A stretch of DNA of 64,000 nt from Methylophilus medardensis (lineage in GTDB: Bacteria > Pseudomonadota > Gammaproteobacteria > Burkholderiales > Methylophilaceae), in assembly GCF_006363915.1 (NCBI RefSeq), contig NZ_CP040946.1; one strand, given 5' to 3'. The notes beneath the pieces were generated by a model. It made no database searches. It was given only the letters and a program-made list of their open reading frames with translations, and was not told the DNA's origin. Shown here one piece after another: positions 27,130-35,979 of this stretch. The position numbers and the translations under genes are program-made. The stretch's first letter is position 1; every line of letters starts with the position of its first letter.

Positions 27130-28302
27130 ATGGCAAATCAACGGACAAAAAAGATTACATTTTTATTAGTGGCGGCATTGTTGGTCGGGCTCAGCTTCTG
27201 GTTTTGGCAACATCCCTTGCATCAGACGAAGTTAGCGGAAAAACGCGACCAGCGCCAAACGACAAATCAGTCAAACACCCCCGGCCAGACGACCAAAGCG
27301 GCATTGAGTGTCGAAATGACACGGCCGGCCATCGTGCAATGGCCGAAGACACTCGAAATGAATGGCAGTATTTTTCCATGGCAAGAAGCCTTGGTGAGTG
27401 CAGAAATCACTGGTTTGCGCATTCAACAAGTGTTGTCTGATGTGGGGGCCCAGGTGAGCAAAGGCCAGCCTCTCATCTTGCTAGCCGATGAGACAGTTAA
27501 AGCAGATTTACAAAAACAACTCGCCACCGTTGAAAAAGATAAAGCGGCCTTGGCCGAGGCAAAAAGTAATGCCGACCGCGCGCGTGAAATTAAAGACAGT
27601 GGTGCCTTGTCTGCGCAAAAAATTAATGAATACGTGATTGCTGAACAAACGGCCAAAGCGAATTTAGCCTTGTCTGAAGCAGAGCTGGAAAACCAAAGAA
27701 TCCGCTTACGTCAAACCAAAGTGGTGGCTCCAGACGATGGTGTGATTTCATCTCGCTCAGCCAATCTGGGCAATGTGGTGTCTGCGGGCACAGAGTTGTT
27801 CCGGTTGGTGCGCCAGGGCCGCATTGAGTGGCGGGGTGAGATCAATGCAGATCAGCAAAACGCATTGCATGCGGGCCAAGCTGTGCGCTTGCGGTTGTCC
27901 GGCGACAAAAGCGTCATCGGTAAGGTACGCCTGATTTCACCGACGGTTGACAGCAATACACGCAATGCCTTGGTGTATGTGGATATCCCCAAAGACAGTG
28001 CCAAACCCGGCATGTATGTGCAAGGTCAGGTAGATATTGGTCAGCAACAGGGCATTGCGGTACCCTTGGGCTCGGTGACCTACCGTGATGGCTTTGCTTA
28101 TGTGTTTGAGTTGACCCCTGCAGACAGCCGAGGCCTGCGCAAAGTAATTCAGCGCAAGGTGCAAACCGGTCGCACGCGCGGCGAGTTGATCGAATTGCTC
28201 AGTGGGGTGGCTGCCGAAGCCTCGTTGGTGTTGAGTGGTGGCGCCTTTTTAAATGATGGTGATACGGTGAGCGTGGTCGTCCTGGCCAAGCGCGGAGTAT
28301 AA
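27130..28302 (+). CDS. RND efflux periplasmic adaptor (membrane fusion protein)
   Basis: The 390-residue protein has one N-terminal membrane segment, a lipoyl half-motif (VSAEITGLRIQQVLSDVGAQVSKGQPLILL), an alpha-helical hairpin (about residues 125-190) and the second lipoyl half (IRLRQTKVVAPDDGVISSRSANLGNVVSAG). It bridges the pump to the outer membrane channel. It lies five bases after the channel gene and two before the pump gene. Confidence 0.94.
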   Translation: MANQRTKKITFLLVAALLVGLSFWFWQHPLHQTKLAEKRDQRQTTNQSNTPGQTTKAALSVEMTRPAIVQWPKTLEMNGSIFPWQEALVSAEITGLRIQQVLSDVGAQVSKGQPLILLADETVKADLQKQLATVEKDKAALAEAKSNADRAREIKDSGALSAQKINEYVIAEQTAKANLALSEAELENQRIRLRQTKVVAPDDGVISSRSANLGNVVSAGTELFRLVRQGRIEWRGEINADQQNALHAGQAVRLRLSGDKSVIGKVRLISPTVDSNTRNALVYVDIPKDSAKPGMYVQGQVDIGQQQGIAVPLGSVTYRDGFAYVFELTPADSRGLRKVIQRKVQTGRTRGELIELLSGVAAEASLVLSGGAFLNDGDTVSVVVLAKRGV

Positions 28303-28304
28303 CA

Positions 28305-31300
28305 ATGAATTTTTCTGCTTGGTCAATTCGTCACCCGGTGCCGGCTATTTTGCTGTTTTTGGTATTGAGTGTGCTTGGTCTGAAATCCCTGAACCAGTTA
28401 GGCAAGCAAAACTTTCCGGATATCGAGTTACCAGTCATTACGGTTGCGGCTACGCTTGAAGGTGCTGCACCGCCGCAACTCGAAACCGAAGTCGCCCGTA
28501 AGATTGAAGACAAGATAGCGACCATCGGTGGGATTGAGCACATGACGACCACCATCACAGATGGCAGTGTCAGTATCGCGGTGCAGTTTACGATTGATAC
28601 CAACAGCGAAGAGGCGTTGAACCTGGTACGCAATGCGGTCGATAGCGCACGCTCAGAACTGCCTGCTGCTGTGACAACGCCCACCGTATCTAAGTTAACC
28701 ACTTCTGGCGGTGCGATTTTGACCTATGTCGCCTCGGCGCCAAATATGGATGAAGGCGAGCTGTCATGGTTTGTCGACAATGAGGTCAGCAAAGCCATGC
28801 TGGCAGTCAATGGCGTTGGCAAAATCACGCGCACCGGCGGCGTAGACCGCGAGGTGCAAGTCAATCTGGATCCCACCTTGATGGCGGGTTTAGGCGTAGA
28901 TGTCAGTGATGTATCGGCACAGCTCAAGCGTGTGCAGCAGGACGCTTCTGGCGGACGTGGCGATATCGGAGACAATATTCAATCTGTACGCACGCTAGGT
29001 GCTTTGCATAGCGCGGATGAAGTCCGACAGCTTGATATTCCGCTGGGGGATGGCCGTCATATCAAGCTGATGCAGGTCGCCGAGGTGCTGGATACTTACG
29101 CCGAACGCACTACCTATGCCAGTTATGATGGCAAGCCGGTGATCCGCTTTGAAATCACGCGCAGCAAAGGCACCAGTGAGGTTACGGTTGCTAAAGAGGT
29201 GCGTGCGGCCTTGGTCAAGTTTAAGCAGTTGCATCCGCAAGTGAGCATCATTGAAGCCTTTAACATGGTCAAACCGGTGGAAGACAACTACGAAGGCTCC
29301 ATGCATTTATTGTATGAAGGTGCCTTATTGGCGATTTTAGTAGTGTGGTGGTTTTTGCGGGATTGGCGAGCGACCCTGATTGCAGCAGTCGCCTTACCCT
29401 TGTCCATGATCCCCACTTTTGCCTTTATGCAGTATTTTGGTTTTTCGCTCAACGTACTCACCTTGCTAGCGATGGCTTTGGTGGTGGGGATATTGGTCGA
29501 TGACGCGATTGTTGAAATTGAAAACATTGTGCGTCACCTGCGGATGGGCAAAACCCCTTATCAGGCCGCGATGGAGGCGGCTGACGAAATTGGTTTTGCC
29601 GTGATTGCGACCACATTTACCTTGGTGGCAATTTTCTTACCCACCGCATTCATGGGGGGGATTCCTGGTAAATTTTTTAAACAGTTTGGCATCACGGCAG
29701 CGATTGCCATCATGGGCTCCTTGGTGGTCGCACGACTGCTGACGCCGATGATGTCGGCATACCTCTTGAAGCCGCATCCGGTGCAAGAAGCCCAAGATGG
29801 CACAGCGATGCGTGTGTACTTGCGCTGGGTCACTTGGTGTTTACGCTATCGTAAAACGGTGATGGTGGGCTTTGTGCTGTTTATTGTGGGCTCGCTCAGC
29901 CTGATGCCATTGTTGCCCAAAGGCTTTGTGCCCTCCTCTGACAGCAGCCAGACCAAGGTAAATATTGAGTTACAGCCGGGTACACCTTTAGCGCAAACGC
30001 GACAAGTGATGCAAATGGCAGAGCAAATCGTCAAACAACATCCTGAAGTCAAGGCCGTCTTTAGCGCGGCAGGCACCGCCAGCACTGGCGGTGGCGGTCC
30101 CAATGCCTCGCGTAACAGCACCGATGTGCGTAAAGGCAGCTTGGTCATTAGTTTGACTGATCGCAGCCAGCGCAAGCAAAAACAATCTGATATTGAAGCC
30201 GACTTGCGCGAACGACTGCAGCGATTGCCAGGGGCGCGGGTCACCGTGGGGATTGGCGAATCGGGTGAAAAACTGCAAATCACGCTGGCCAGTGATGATG
30301 CGAACGCCCTCACCAGCGCTAGCCAGCAATTGCAGCAACAATTACGCACCTTAAAAGGCCTAGGCAACATCACTTCTAGCGCCAGTTTACAACGGCCTGA
30401 GGTGCAGATTATTCCAGATATCGACAAGGCAGCCGAGTTAGGGGTGACCGTAGAGTCCATCGCACAAGTCATCCGTGTGGCGACGTCTGGCGACTTCACC
30501 AACACCATGCCAAAATTAAATTTGCCGCAGCGTCAGGTGCCGATTCGGGTGCGTTTAGGCCCTAGCGTGCGCACCAGTCTGCAAGAGATCGCACAACTGC
30601 GCGTGCCTGCCCGCAATGGAAGTGTGAGTTTACAAACGGTCGCCACCGTGCGGATGGGGAGTGGGCCGCAGCAGATTGACCGCATGGACCGCATGCGTAA
30701 TGTCACCTTTGATATTGAGTTGAACAAGCGTCAGATTGGCGAAGTATTGCGTGAAGTCCAACAACTCCCTGCGATGCAAAATCTGCCGCCCAGCGTCAGA
30801 CAGCTGGAAGCGGGCGACGCCAAGCGCATGAATGAATTGTTTAACAGCTTTGGTGGTGCGATGATTATTGGCATCATGTGCATTTACGTGGTGCTGGTAT
30901 TACTGTTTGGTGACTTTTTACAACCAGTGACTATTCTCGGCGCCTTGCCCTTGTCCTTGGGCGGTGCCTTTTTCGCGCTGCTGGTCACGCACAATAGTTT
31001 CTCCATGCCAAGTGTGATTGGCTTGTTAATGCTGATGGGGGTGGTGACCAAAAACTCCATTTTGTTGGTTGAATACACGATTATGGCGCGCAAAGAACGC
31101 CAGTTGAACCGATTTGACGCCATTATTGATGGTTGCCATAAACGTGCAAGGCCGATTGTCATGACCACCATCGCCATGGCGGCCGGCATGATGCCAATCG
31201 CGCTTGGTTGGAGCGCAGACCCCAGCTTCCGTGCACCGATGGCGATCACCGTGATTGGTGGCCTCATCACCTCCACCTTGCTCAGTCTGGTGGTGATTCC

Positions 31301-31376
31301 GGTGTTATATACCTATGTGGATGATTTGTTGGGCTGGTTGCGGGGTGTGGGCAGATTGGTCAGGCGGCATAGCTAG
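28305..31376 (+). CDS. RND efflux transporter (AcrB/HAE-1 or related family)
   Basis: The 1023-residue inner membrane pump has the twelve-helix RND pattern with two large periplasmic loops. The proton relay is intact: VGILVDDAIVEIENI in helix 4 carries the Asp pair and GVVTKNSILLVEY in helix 10 carries the Lys. The VGILVDDA and PLSMIPTFAFM segments place it with drug or solvent pumps rather than heavy metal pumps. Substrates cannot be named. It ends the tetR-channel-adaptor-pump operon, and the next gene is convergent with no clear terminator between. Confidence 0.94.
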   Translation: MNFSAWSIRHPVPAILLFLVLSVLGLKSLNQLGKQNFPDIELPVITVAATLEGAAPPQLETEVARKIEDKIATIGGIEHMTTTITDGSVSIAVQFTIDTNSEEALNLVRNAVDSARSELPAAVTTPTVSKLTTSGGAILTYVASAPNMDEGELSWFVDNEVSKAMLAVNGVGKITRTGGVDREVQVNLDPTLMAGLGVDVSDVSAQLKRVQQDASGGRGDIGDNIQSVRTLGALHSADEVRQLDIPLGDGRHIKLMQVAEVLDTYAERTTYASYDGKPVIRFEITRSKGTSEVTVAKEVRAALVKFKQLHPQVSIIEAFNMVKPVEDNYEGSMHLLYEGALLAILVVWWFLRDWRATLIAAVALPLSMIPTFAFMQYFGFSLNVLTLLAMALVVGILVDDAIVEIENIVRHLRMGKTPYQAAMEAADEIGFAVIATTFTLVAIFLPTAFMGGIPGKFFKQFGITAAIAIMGSLVVARLLTPMMSAYLLKPHPVQEAQDGTAMRVYLRWVTWCLRYRKTVMVGFVLFIVGSLSLMPLLPKGFVPSSDSSQTKVNIELQPGTPLAQTRQVMQMAEQIVKQHPEVKAVFSAAGTASTGGGGPNASRNSTDVRKGSLVISLTDRSQRKQKQSDIEADLRERLQRLPGARVTVGIGESGEKLQITLASDDANALTSASQQLQQQLRTLKGLGNITSSASLQRPEVQIIPDIDKAAELGVTVESIAQVIRVATSGDFTNTMPKLNLPQRQVPIRVRLGPSVRTSLQEIAQLRVPARNGSVSLQTVATVRMGSGPQQIDRMDRMRNVTFDIELNKRQIGEVLREVQQLPAMQNLPPSVRQLEAGDAKRMNELFNSFGGAMIIGIMCIYVVLVLLFGDFLQPVTILGALPLSLGGAFFALLVTHNSFSMPSVIGLLMLMGVVTKNSILLVEYTIMARKERQLNRFDAIIDGCHKRARPIVMTTIAMAAGMMPIALGWSADPSFRAPMAITVIGGLITSTLLSLVVIPVLYTYVDDLLGWLRGVGRLVRRHS

Positions 31377-31404
31377 CGGCGGCAGGCATGCGCAAGCAGC
31401 AGGG

Positions 31405-31833
31405 CTAGCTTTCAAGCGCGCATTTAACCCGCTCAGTCACCACCCGCTGCAATGCATCCCTGACCGCCTCGGTCAGTGGCTGCGCCTCGGAATCCCGCAT
31501 GGGCGCTCCCCAGTGGCTATTGGGGAAGTGTCTATCACCTTCGAACCTGGGTAACACATGCCAATGCAAATGTGGCGTTTTGTTGCCCAAGCTGGCCAAG
31601 TTGATTTTGTCCGGCTGTATCACTTCACGTATGGCTGTTTCGACCGCAAACACCACTTTCATCGTCCGCGCGCGTTGTGCAGGCGGCAGGTCGGTCATTT
31701 CTTTGATATGCGCCAATAGCTCAATGCGGCAATAGGCTGGATAGTCTGCATCCTGTAACAAGACCACCCGGCAAAAGTCATCTTGCCACAATAGGTCGTG
31801 CGGGCTGGTTTGGCACAATGGGCAATCAGCCAT
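31405..31833 (-). CDS. HIT family nucleotide hydrolase
   Basis: The 142-residue protein has the histidine triad PHLHWHVLPRF, where the second His is the nucleophile in nucleotide-phosphate hydrolases and transferases. Cys and His near the N-terminus (CPLCQTSPHDLLW) may bind zinc. Its start touches the end of nadA by one base, so it is translated from the nadA transcript. Substrate unknown; dinucleoside polyphosphates are common for the family. Confidence 0.92.
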   Translation of the reverse strand: MADCPLCQTSPHDLLWQDDFCRVVLLQDADYPAYCRIELLAHIKEMTDLPPAQRARTMKVVFAVETAIREVIQPDKINLASLGNKTPHLHWHVLPRFEGDRHFPNSHWGAPMRDSEAQPLTEAVRDALQRVVTERVKCALES

Positions 31834-32930
31834 TATGAGACTGCCAGCATTCTATCCAGGGTGAGTTTGGCGAGTTTGGCTTCGTGTTCGGGCACTTTGA
31901 TCTGGTTGACGATATTGCCCTCAGCCAGGTTTTCTAGGCACCAGGCTAAGTGCTGCGGATCGATACGCGCCATGGTCGAGCATTCGCATACAACGTGACT
32001 CATAAACTGCACCAGTTTGTTTTGCGGTTTCATCTCGTCGGCAAGACGTGTGACTAGATTTAATTCGGTGCCTACCAGCCATTTGCTGCCCGGCTCGGCT
32101 TCACTCACTGTGCGTAGGATATATTCGGTCGAGCCTACGTAGTCTGAGTTGATACACACTTCAAACGCGGTTTCAGGATGTGAAATCACCTTGCCGTCTG
32201 GGTGCTGGGCTCGAAATTGGTCAATGTTTTGTTTGCGGAACATCTGGTGCACCGAACAATGGCCTTTCCATAGCAGAATCTTGGCGTCTTTGATTTGTTG
32301 CGCAGTCAGGCCGCCCATTGGCAGATCTGGATCCCATACCGGCATTTGTTCCAACGGAATCCCCATTTTGTAACCACTCCAGCGACCTAAGTGTTGGTCG
32401 GGGAAGAACAGAATCTTTTCGCGTTGGCTAAATCCCCATTCGAGGATTTTTGGTGCATTGGTGCTGGTACAAACGATGCCACCGTGTTCGCCGCAAAACG
32501 CTTTTAAGTCCGCCGCGGAGTTGATGTAAGTGACCGGCGTGATGGTTTGATCAAAGTCGAGTACCTTGCTCAGCTCACGGTAGCTACGTTCCACTTTAGC
32601 CAAGTTGGCCATATCTGCCATCGAACAACCGGCAGCAAGGTCAGGCAGCACGACAATTTGCTCGGGACGGCTCAAAATATCCGCCACTTCGGCCATGAAA
32701 TGCACCCCTAAAAAGACGATATATTCGGCATCCAAGCTGTCACAATATTTAGAGAGCTTGAGTGAGTCACCCGTGTAGTCAGCATGGCGATAAACGCTCT
32801 CATGCTGATAGTGGTGACCCAGAATCACCAGTCGTTTGCCCAGCTTTTCGCGGGCTGCCAGAATGCGCGCCTGACAATCATCGTCCTTGGCGGCCTGAAA
32901 TTTATCAAATTGGATGGTGGCTGTTTGCAT
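31833..32930 (-). CDS. nadA: Quinolinate synthase
   Basis: The 365-residue iron-sulfur enzyme condenses iminoaspartate with dihydroxyacetone phosphate to quinolinate in NAD synthesis. The three cluster cysteines are seen in AAGCSMADMA, GGIVCTSTNAPK and HVVCECSTMARI. It shows LGHHYQHESVYRHADYTGDS at the start. No nadB or nadC lies nearby. Confidence 0.97.
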   Translation of the reverse strand: MQTATIQFDKFQAAKDDDCQARILAAREKLGKRLVILGHHYQHESVYRHADYTGDSLKLSKYCDSLDAEYIVFLGVHFMAEVADILSRPEQIVVLPDLAAGCSMADMANLAKVERSYRELSKVLDFDQTITPVTYINSAADLKAFCGEHGGIVCTSTNAPKILEWGFSQREKILFFPDQHLGRWSGYKMGIPLEQMPVWDPDLPMGGLTAQQIKDAKILLWKGHCSVHQMFRKQNIDQFRAQHPDGKVISHPETAFEVCINSDYVGSTEYILRTVSEAEPGSKWLVGTELNLVTRLADEMKPQNKLVQFMSHVVCECSTMARIDPQHLAWCLENLAEGNIVNQIKVPEHEAKLAKLTLDRMLAVS

Positions 32931-32974
32931 GCTTAAAGTGGATGGGCCAAGCCCGGTACGATAAAAACGTTATT

Positions 32975-33469
32975 TTACAGCTGATTAGACTGAATCCCAA
33001 TCATATTCGTGCCGGTTAAAACTTGATGGTGTTTTGCGCCTAAGCGATGCAAGGCATCGACATTGGTCCAGCTGAATACTTTTTGTGCGGCGACACGCCA
33101 GTCTACCCATTCATAGCGGGTATGTTCGTTCGGGGCGAGTGTGACGGGCAGTGGCGAGGGGAGGCATAACCCGAACAGATGCTCGGTATTTTCAATGACA
33201 CCCGGCGCATAACGATGGCGCCAGTGCGGATAAATTTCGTAGACATTGCTGATTTGCCAGTCCTGAAAGTCGTACGCCAGCGCATCCAGCCCAGTTTCTT
33301 CTTTGACCTCTCGAATCGCGGCTTGGTAAGGGGTTTCGCCAGCCTCGAGACTGCCGGTCACCGATTGCCAGAAGCCGACCCTGTCTGCGCGCTCCATTAA
33401 CAATACTTGTAAATCGAGCGTGTAAATCAAAATAAGGGCTGAAACGGGGGTTTTGTATTGTTGTGTCAT
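32975..33469 (-). CDS. nudB: Dihydroneopterin triphosphate diphosphatase (Nudix)
   Basis: The 164-residue protein has a complete Nudix box, GSLEAGETPYQAAIREVKEE followed by TGL, and the NudB-like N-terminus VSALILIYTLDLQVLLMERAD. NudB removes pyrophosphate from dihydroneopterin triphosphate early in folate synthesis. It is upstream of nadA in the same direction with a 44-base gap. Confidence 0.9.
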   Translation of the reverse strand: MTQQYKTPVSALILIYTLDLQVLLMERADRVGFWQSVTGSLEAGETPYQAAIREVKEETGLDALAYDFQDWQISNVYEIYPHWRHRYAPGVIENTEHLFGLCLPSPLPVTLAPNEHTRYEWVDWRVAAQKVFSWTNVDALHRLGAKHHQVLTGTNMIGIQSNQL

Positions 33470-33762
33470 TCAGGTATTGTCTATAAACAACGCCCGATTG
33501 TCTATGACTGTGTGCGAACCAATATTGTCATCAATATTAGGCGTACTATTAGATAGCGTGAAAGCATGTCGGAAGCCATTATGGGTAGTCAAAATGTTTG
33601 TTACTCCCTTTGCTGTTTCCGCTATTTTCAGATGTGTGTCGGCCCAAACCTACAATGGCTTAAAAAAACCAAAGTGGTGGTTTAAAGCAACCATTTATAA
33701 ATACAAATAAAGATTATGAAAATAAATTTTATAAGTATCAATGGGTTACTGAGGTCGGGGAC
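33470..33762. other. Upstream region of nudB and of the candidate small RNA
   Basis: This stretch has no supported gene. It holds two direct copies of ATTGTCTAT (33476-33484 and 33497-33505) spaced by 21 bases, a paired AATATT repeat (33521-33526 and 33533-33538), and the inverted repeat at 33666-33683 described separately. The nudB promoter reads leftwards from here. Confidence 0.6.
33666..33683. promoter_or_regulatory. Candidate enhancer site (NtrC-like) for the sigma-54 small RNA
   Basis: AAACCA-N6-TGGTTT is a perfect 18-bp inverted repeat. Overlapping it, ACCA-AAG-TGGT (33668-33678) has the spacing and core of the enterobacterial NtrC site GCACCA-N3-TGGTGC, matching 9 of 12 half-site bases. 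It is centred about 115-117 bases before the predicted start of the small RNA, a usual place for a sigma-54 activator. Confidence 0.5.
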
Positions 33763-33779
33763 TTGGCACAATTCATGCA
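33763..33779 (+). promoter_or_regulatory. Sigma-54 promoter of the candidate small RNA
   Basis: TTGGCACAATTCATGCA has the -24 element TTGGCAC complete and the -12 GC exactly ten bases after GG; it departs from the consensus TTGGCACGNNNNTTGCW at two places. The predicted transcription start is about 33790. Confidence 0.7.
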
Positions 33780-33789
33780 GTTAAAGAGT

Positions 33790-33935
33790 AGTCATGCGAC
33801 TTGCAGGTTGCATGACCTTGCTGTCTCCAAAATGTATGAATCGAAATGGTGGTTGTACAACCACTGCGTCAAATCCCCGATTATCCTTTCCCGAGGATAT
33901 TGCTTGTCCCAAGCTTTCGAGCTTGGGTTTTTTTT
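33790..33935 (+). ncRNA. Candidate sigma-54-dependent structured small RNA (about 146 nt)
   Basis: The predicted transcript begins at +1 from the sigma-54 promoter. One base later a hairpin starts: a 10-bp stem (33791-33800 with 33807-33816, one G-U pair) and loop TTGCAG. A second hairpin is the perfect 16-base palindrome GTGGTTGTACAACCAC (33849-33864). A weak third pairs TATCC and GGATA around a CU-rich loop, and the terminator hairpin ends the RNA. Flanking genes both read leftwards, so this rightward terminator has no protein gene to serve. An overlapping frame from 33794 runs through the terminator and has no ribosome binding site. I do not recognise a named RNA family. Confidence 0.65.
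33908..33935 (+). terminator. Intrinsic terminator of the candidate small RNA
   Basis: CCCAAGCT and AGCTTGGG (33908-33915 and 33920-33927) form a perfect stem with a TTCG loop, followed by eight T residues. It works rightwards only: the reverse strand has no T run. ispH ends at 33999 from the other side. Confidence 0.92.
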
Positions 33936-33998
33936 GCCTGCTTACAGCGGAGACGCCTCAGCTCAAGAACCCTTTCAGCGTGCATCCAGCTGGCATTC

Positions 33999-34955
33999 TT
34001 AGTTGCGTTTCTCAGCGTTGACCAGATTTTTCGGTAATTGAAACACGACATTTTCAACCACGCCCTGTAATTCTTCTACTTTAGCCGCGCCCATGGTTTG
34101 CAGGGCTGCAATGACTTCTTTCACCAGCACTTCTGGCGCAGACGCCCCTGCCGAGATGCCGATCTTTTTTTTGCCTTGCAGCCACTCGGCTTTTAAATGA
34201 CTGGCGTTGTCTACCATATACGCTTCTACGCCCTGATTTTTAGCAACTTCACGCAAGCGATTGGAGTTTGAACTATTCGGCGAGCCGACAATAATGACTA
34301 GGTCACAGTCTTTGGCCATAATTTTGACCGCATCCTGACGGTTTTGCGTGGCATAGCAAATGTCGTCACTTTTTGGTGCTTTAATATTGGGAAAACGTGC
34401 TTTCAGGGCATCGATCACCTGCGTCGCATCATCCACCGACAGGGTCGTTTGTGTCACAAAAGCCAGTTTGTCGGCATCCGCCACTTGCAGTGTATTGACG
34501 TCTGCTGGTGTCTCCACCAGGTGCATTCCCGCCTCAGATTGACCCATAGTGCCCTCGACTTCAGGATGGCCTTTATGGCCGATCATGATGATTTCTAGGC
34601 CATCTTTGCGCATTTTAGCGACTTCAATATGCACTTTGGTCACCAGTGGGCAGGTTGCATCAAACGCAGTCAGGCCGCGAGACTCGGCCTCTGCGCGCAC
34701 GGCCTTAGAGACGCCATGCGCACTAAAAATCACGATGCTGCCCGCCGGAATTTTTTCAAGTTCATCGACAAAAATCGCCCCTTTGTCTCGGAGTTGGCCG
34801 ACCACAAACTTGTTGTGTACGACCTCATTGCGCACATAAATCGGTGCACCGAATTTTTCTAACGCTTGTTCGACAATAATAATGGCGCGGTCAACCCCGG
34901 CGCAAAAACCACGCGGGTTTGCCAGGACAATATCAGGTGAATCCGTTGTTTGCAT
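33999..34955 (-). CDS. ispH: 4-hydroxy-3-methylbut-2-enyl diphosphate reductase
   Basis: The 318-residue iron-sulfur enzyme makes IPP and DMAPP in the last step of the MEP isoprenoid pathway. Cluster cysteines lie in NPRGFCAGVDRA, DATCPLVTKVH and DDICYATQNRQ; the substrate loop SPNSSNSNRL and the glutamate in GHPEVEGTMGQ are present. Length fits the family. It is alone and divergent from purU. Confidence 0.97.
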   Translation of the reverse strand: MQTTDSPDIVLANPRGFCAGVDRAIIIVEQALEKFGAPIYVRNEVVHNKFVVGQLRDKGAIFVDELEKIPAGSIVIFSAHGVSKAVRAEAESRGLTAFDATCPLVTKVHIEVAKMRKDGLEIIMIGHKGHPEVEGTMGQSEAGMHLVETPADVNTLQVADADKLAFVTQTTLSVDDATQVIDALKARFPNIKAPKSDDICYATQNRQDAVKIMAKDCDLVIIVGSPNSSNSNRLREVAKNQGVEAYMVDNASHLKAEWLQGKKKIGISAGASAPEVLVKEVIAALQTMGAAKVEELQGVVENVVFQLPKNLVNAEKRN

Positions 34956-35057
34956 AATTCAATTCCGTAAGGGCAGCGGCATTTGCGCCGTCGACCACAA
35001 GGTCTGGCAGGCATCAGGTATAATCAGTATTTTTGTTGCTCGTTTAAAGCCCAAGTT

Positions 35058-35912
35058 ATGAAAAACACTGCTACTTTGCTGATTACCTGCCCGGATACCA
35101 AAGGGATTGTGGCGGCGATTGCGCAATTTTTGTATGAGCACAATGCCAATATTTTACACGCAGACCAGCATCAGGATGCGGAAAATAATCTGTTTTTGAT
35201 GCGGGTGGAGTGGGATCTCAGCAATTTTAACGTTGCCGTGTCAGACTTTGAGCAAGCCTTTGCGCCGATTGCACAGCGGTTTGAGATGACTTGGCAACTC
35301 AAACTGTCCGAGCAAAAAATCCGCATGGCCATCATGGTGTCGCAGTACGATCATTGCTTGGTGGATTTGCTGCACCGGCATCATAGTGGCGAATTGGCTT
35401 GTGAAATTCCGTTGATTATCAGTAACCACCGCGATACTGAAAAGCTGGCCGCATTTTACGGCATTGATTTTCATTATCTGCCGATGAGCAAAGACACCAA
35501 GGCCGCAGTTGAAGCCCAGCAGTTTGCGCTGTTTGATCAATACGGGGTGGATTTGATTGTGCTGGCGCGTTACATGCAGATTTTGTCGCCCGACTTTGTC
35601 GCCCGTTATCCACAAAAAATCATCAATATTCATCACTCGTTCTTGCCGGCTTTTATTGGCGCACGGCCTTATCACCGCGCCTTTGAGCGCGGTGTGAAGC
35701 TGATTGGTGCGACCAGTCATTACGTGACTGAAGTGTTGGACGAAGGCCCGATTATTGAACAGGATTTGGCGCGCATTTCACACCGCGACCAAGTCGAGGA
35801 CTTGATTCAAAAAGGCCGTGACCTTGAGCGGATTGTGTTATCCAAAGCGGTGCGCTGGCATATTGAGCACCGCATTTTGCTCTATGCGAACAAAACCGTA
35901 ATTTTTGATTAA
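35058..35912 (+). CDS. purU: Formyltetrahydrofolate deformylase
   Basis: The 284-residue enzyme splits 10-formyl-THF into formate and THF. An N-terminal ACT domain (residues about 5-85) is followed by a formyltransferase-like domain with INIHHSFLPAFIGARPYHRAF and VLDEGPIIEQD, holding the catalytic His and Asp. I use the ATG at 35058 for family length. AGGTATAATC at 35017-35025 is a likely -10 region. In a methylotroph it may balance folate-bound C1 units and formate; that is inference. Confidence 0.95.
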   Translation: MKNTATLLITCPDTKGIVAAIAQFLYEHNANILHADQHQDAENNLFLMRVEWDLSNFNVAVSDFEQAFAPIAQRFEMTWQLKLSEQKIRMAIMVSQYDHCLVDLLHRHHSGELACEIPLIISNHRDTEKLAAFYGIDFHYLPMSKDTKAAVEAQQFALFDQYGVDLIVLARYMQILSPDFVARYPQKIINIHHSFLPAFIGARPYHRAFERGVKLIGATSHYVTEVLDEGPIIEQDLARISHRDQVEDLIQKGRDLERIVLSKAVRWHIEHRILLYANKTVIFD

Positions 35913-35936
35913 TCTCTCGATTGCGCAATAAAAAAA

Positions 35937-35961
35937 CCGAAGCTTGTCGCTTCGGTTTTTT
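35937..35961. terminator. Bidirectional terminator between purU and lysA
   Basis: CCGAAGC (35937-35943) and GCTTCGG (35949-35955) pair around TTGTC. Six T follow on the plus strand and six A precede, so it can end purU and also the convergent lysA. Confidence 0.9.
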
Positions 35962-35979
35962 GTTGGGCGCGGTCGCTTG

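Noticed and set aside
29846..30508. 220-codon frame opposite the RND pump
   Set aside because: It is an antisense shadow of a well conserved gene with no ribosome binding site.
33794..34021. Open frame of 75 codons inside the candidate small RNA
   Set aside because: It has no ribosome binding site, runs straight through the intrinsic terminator, and its product has no recognisable character.
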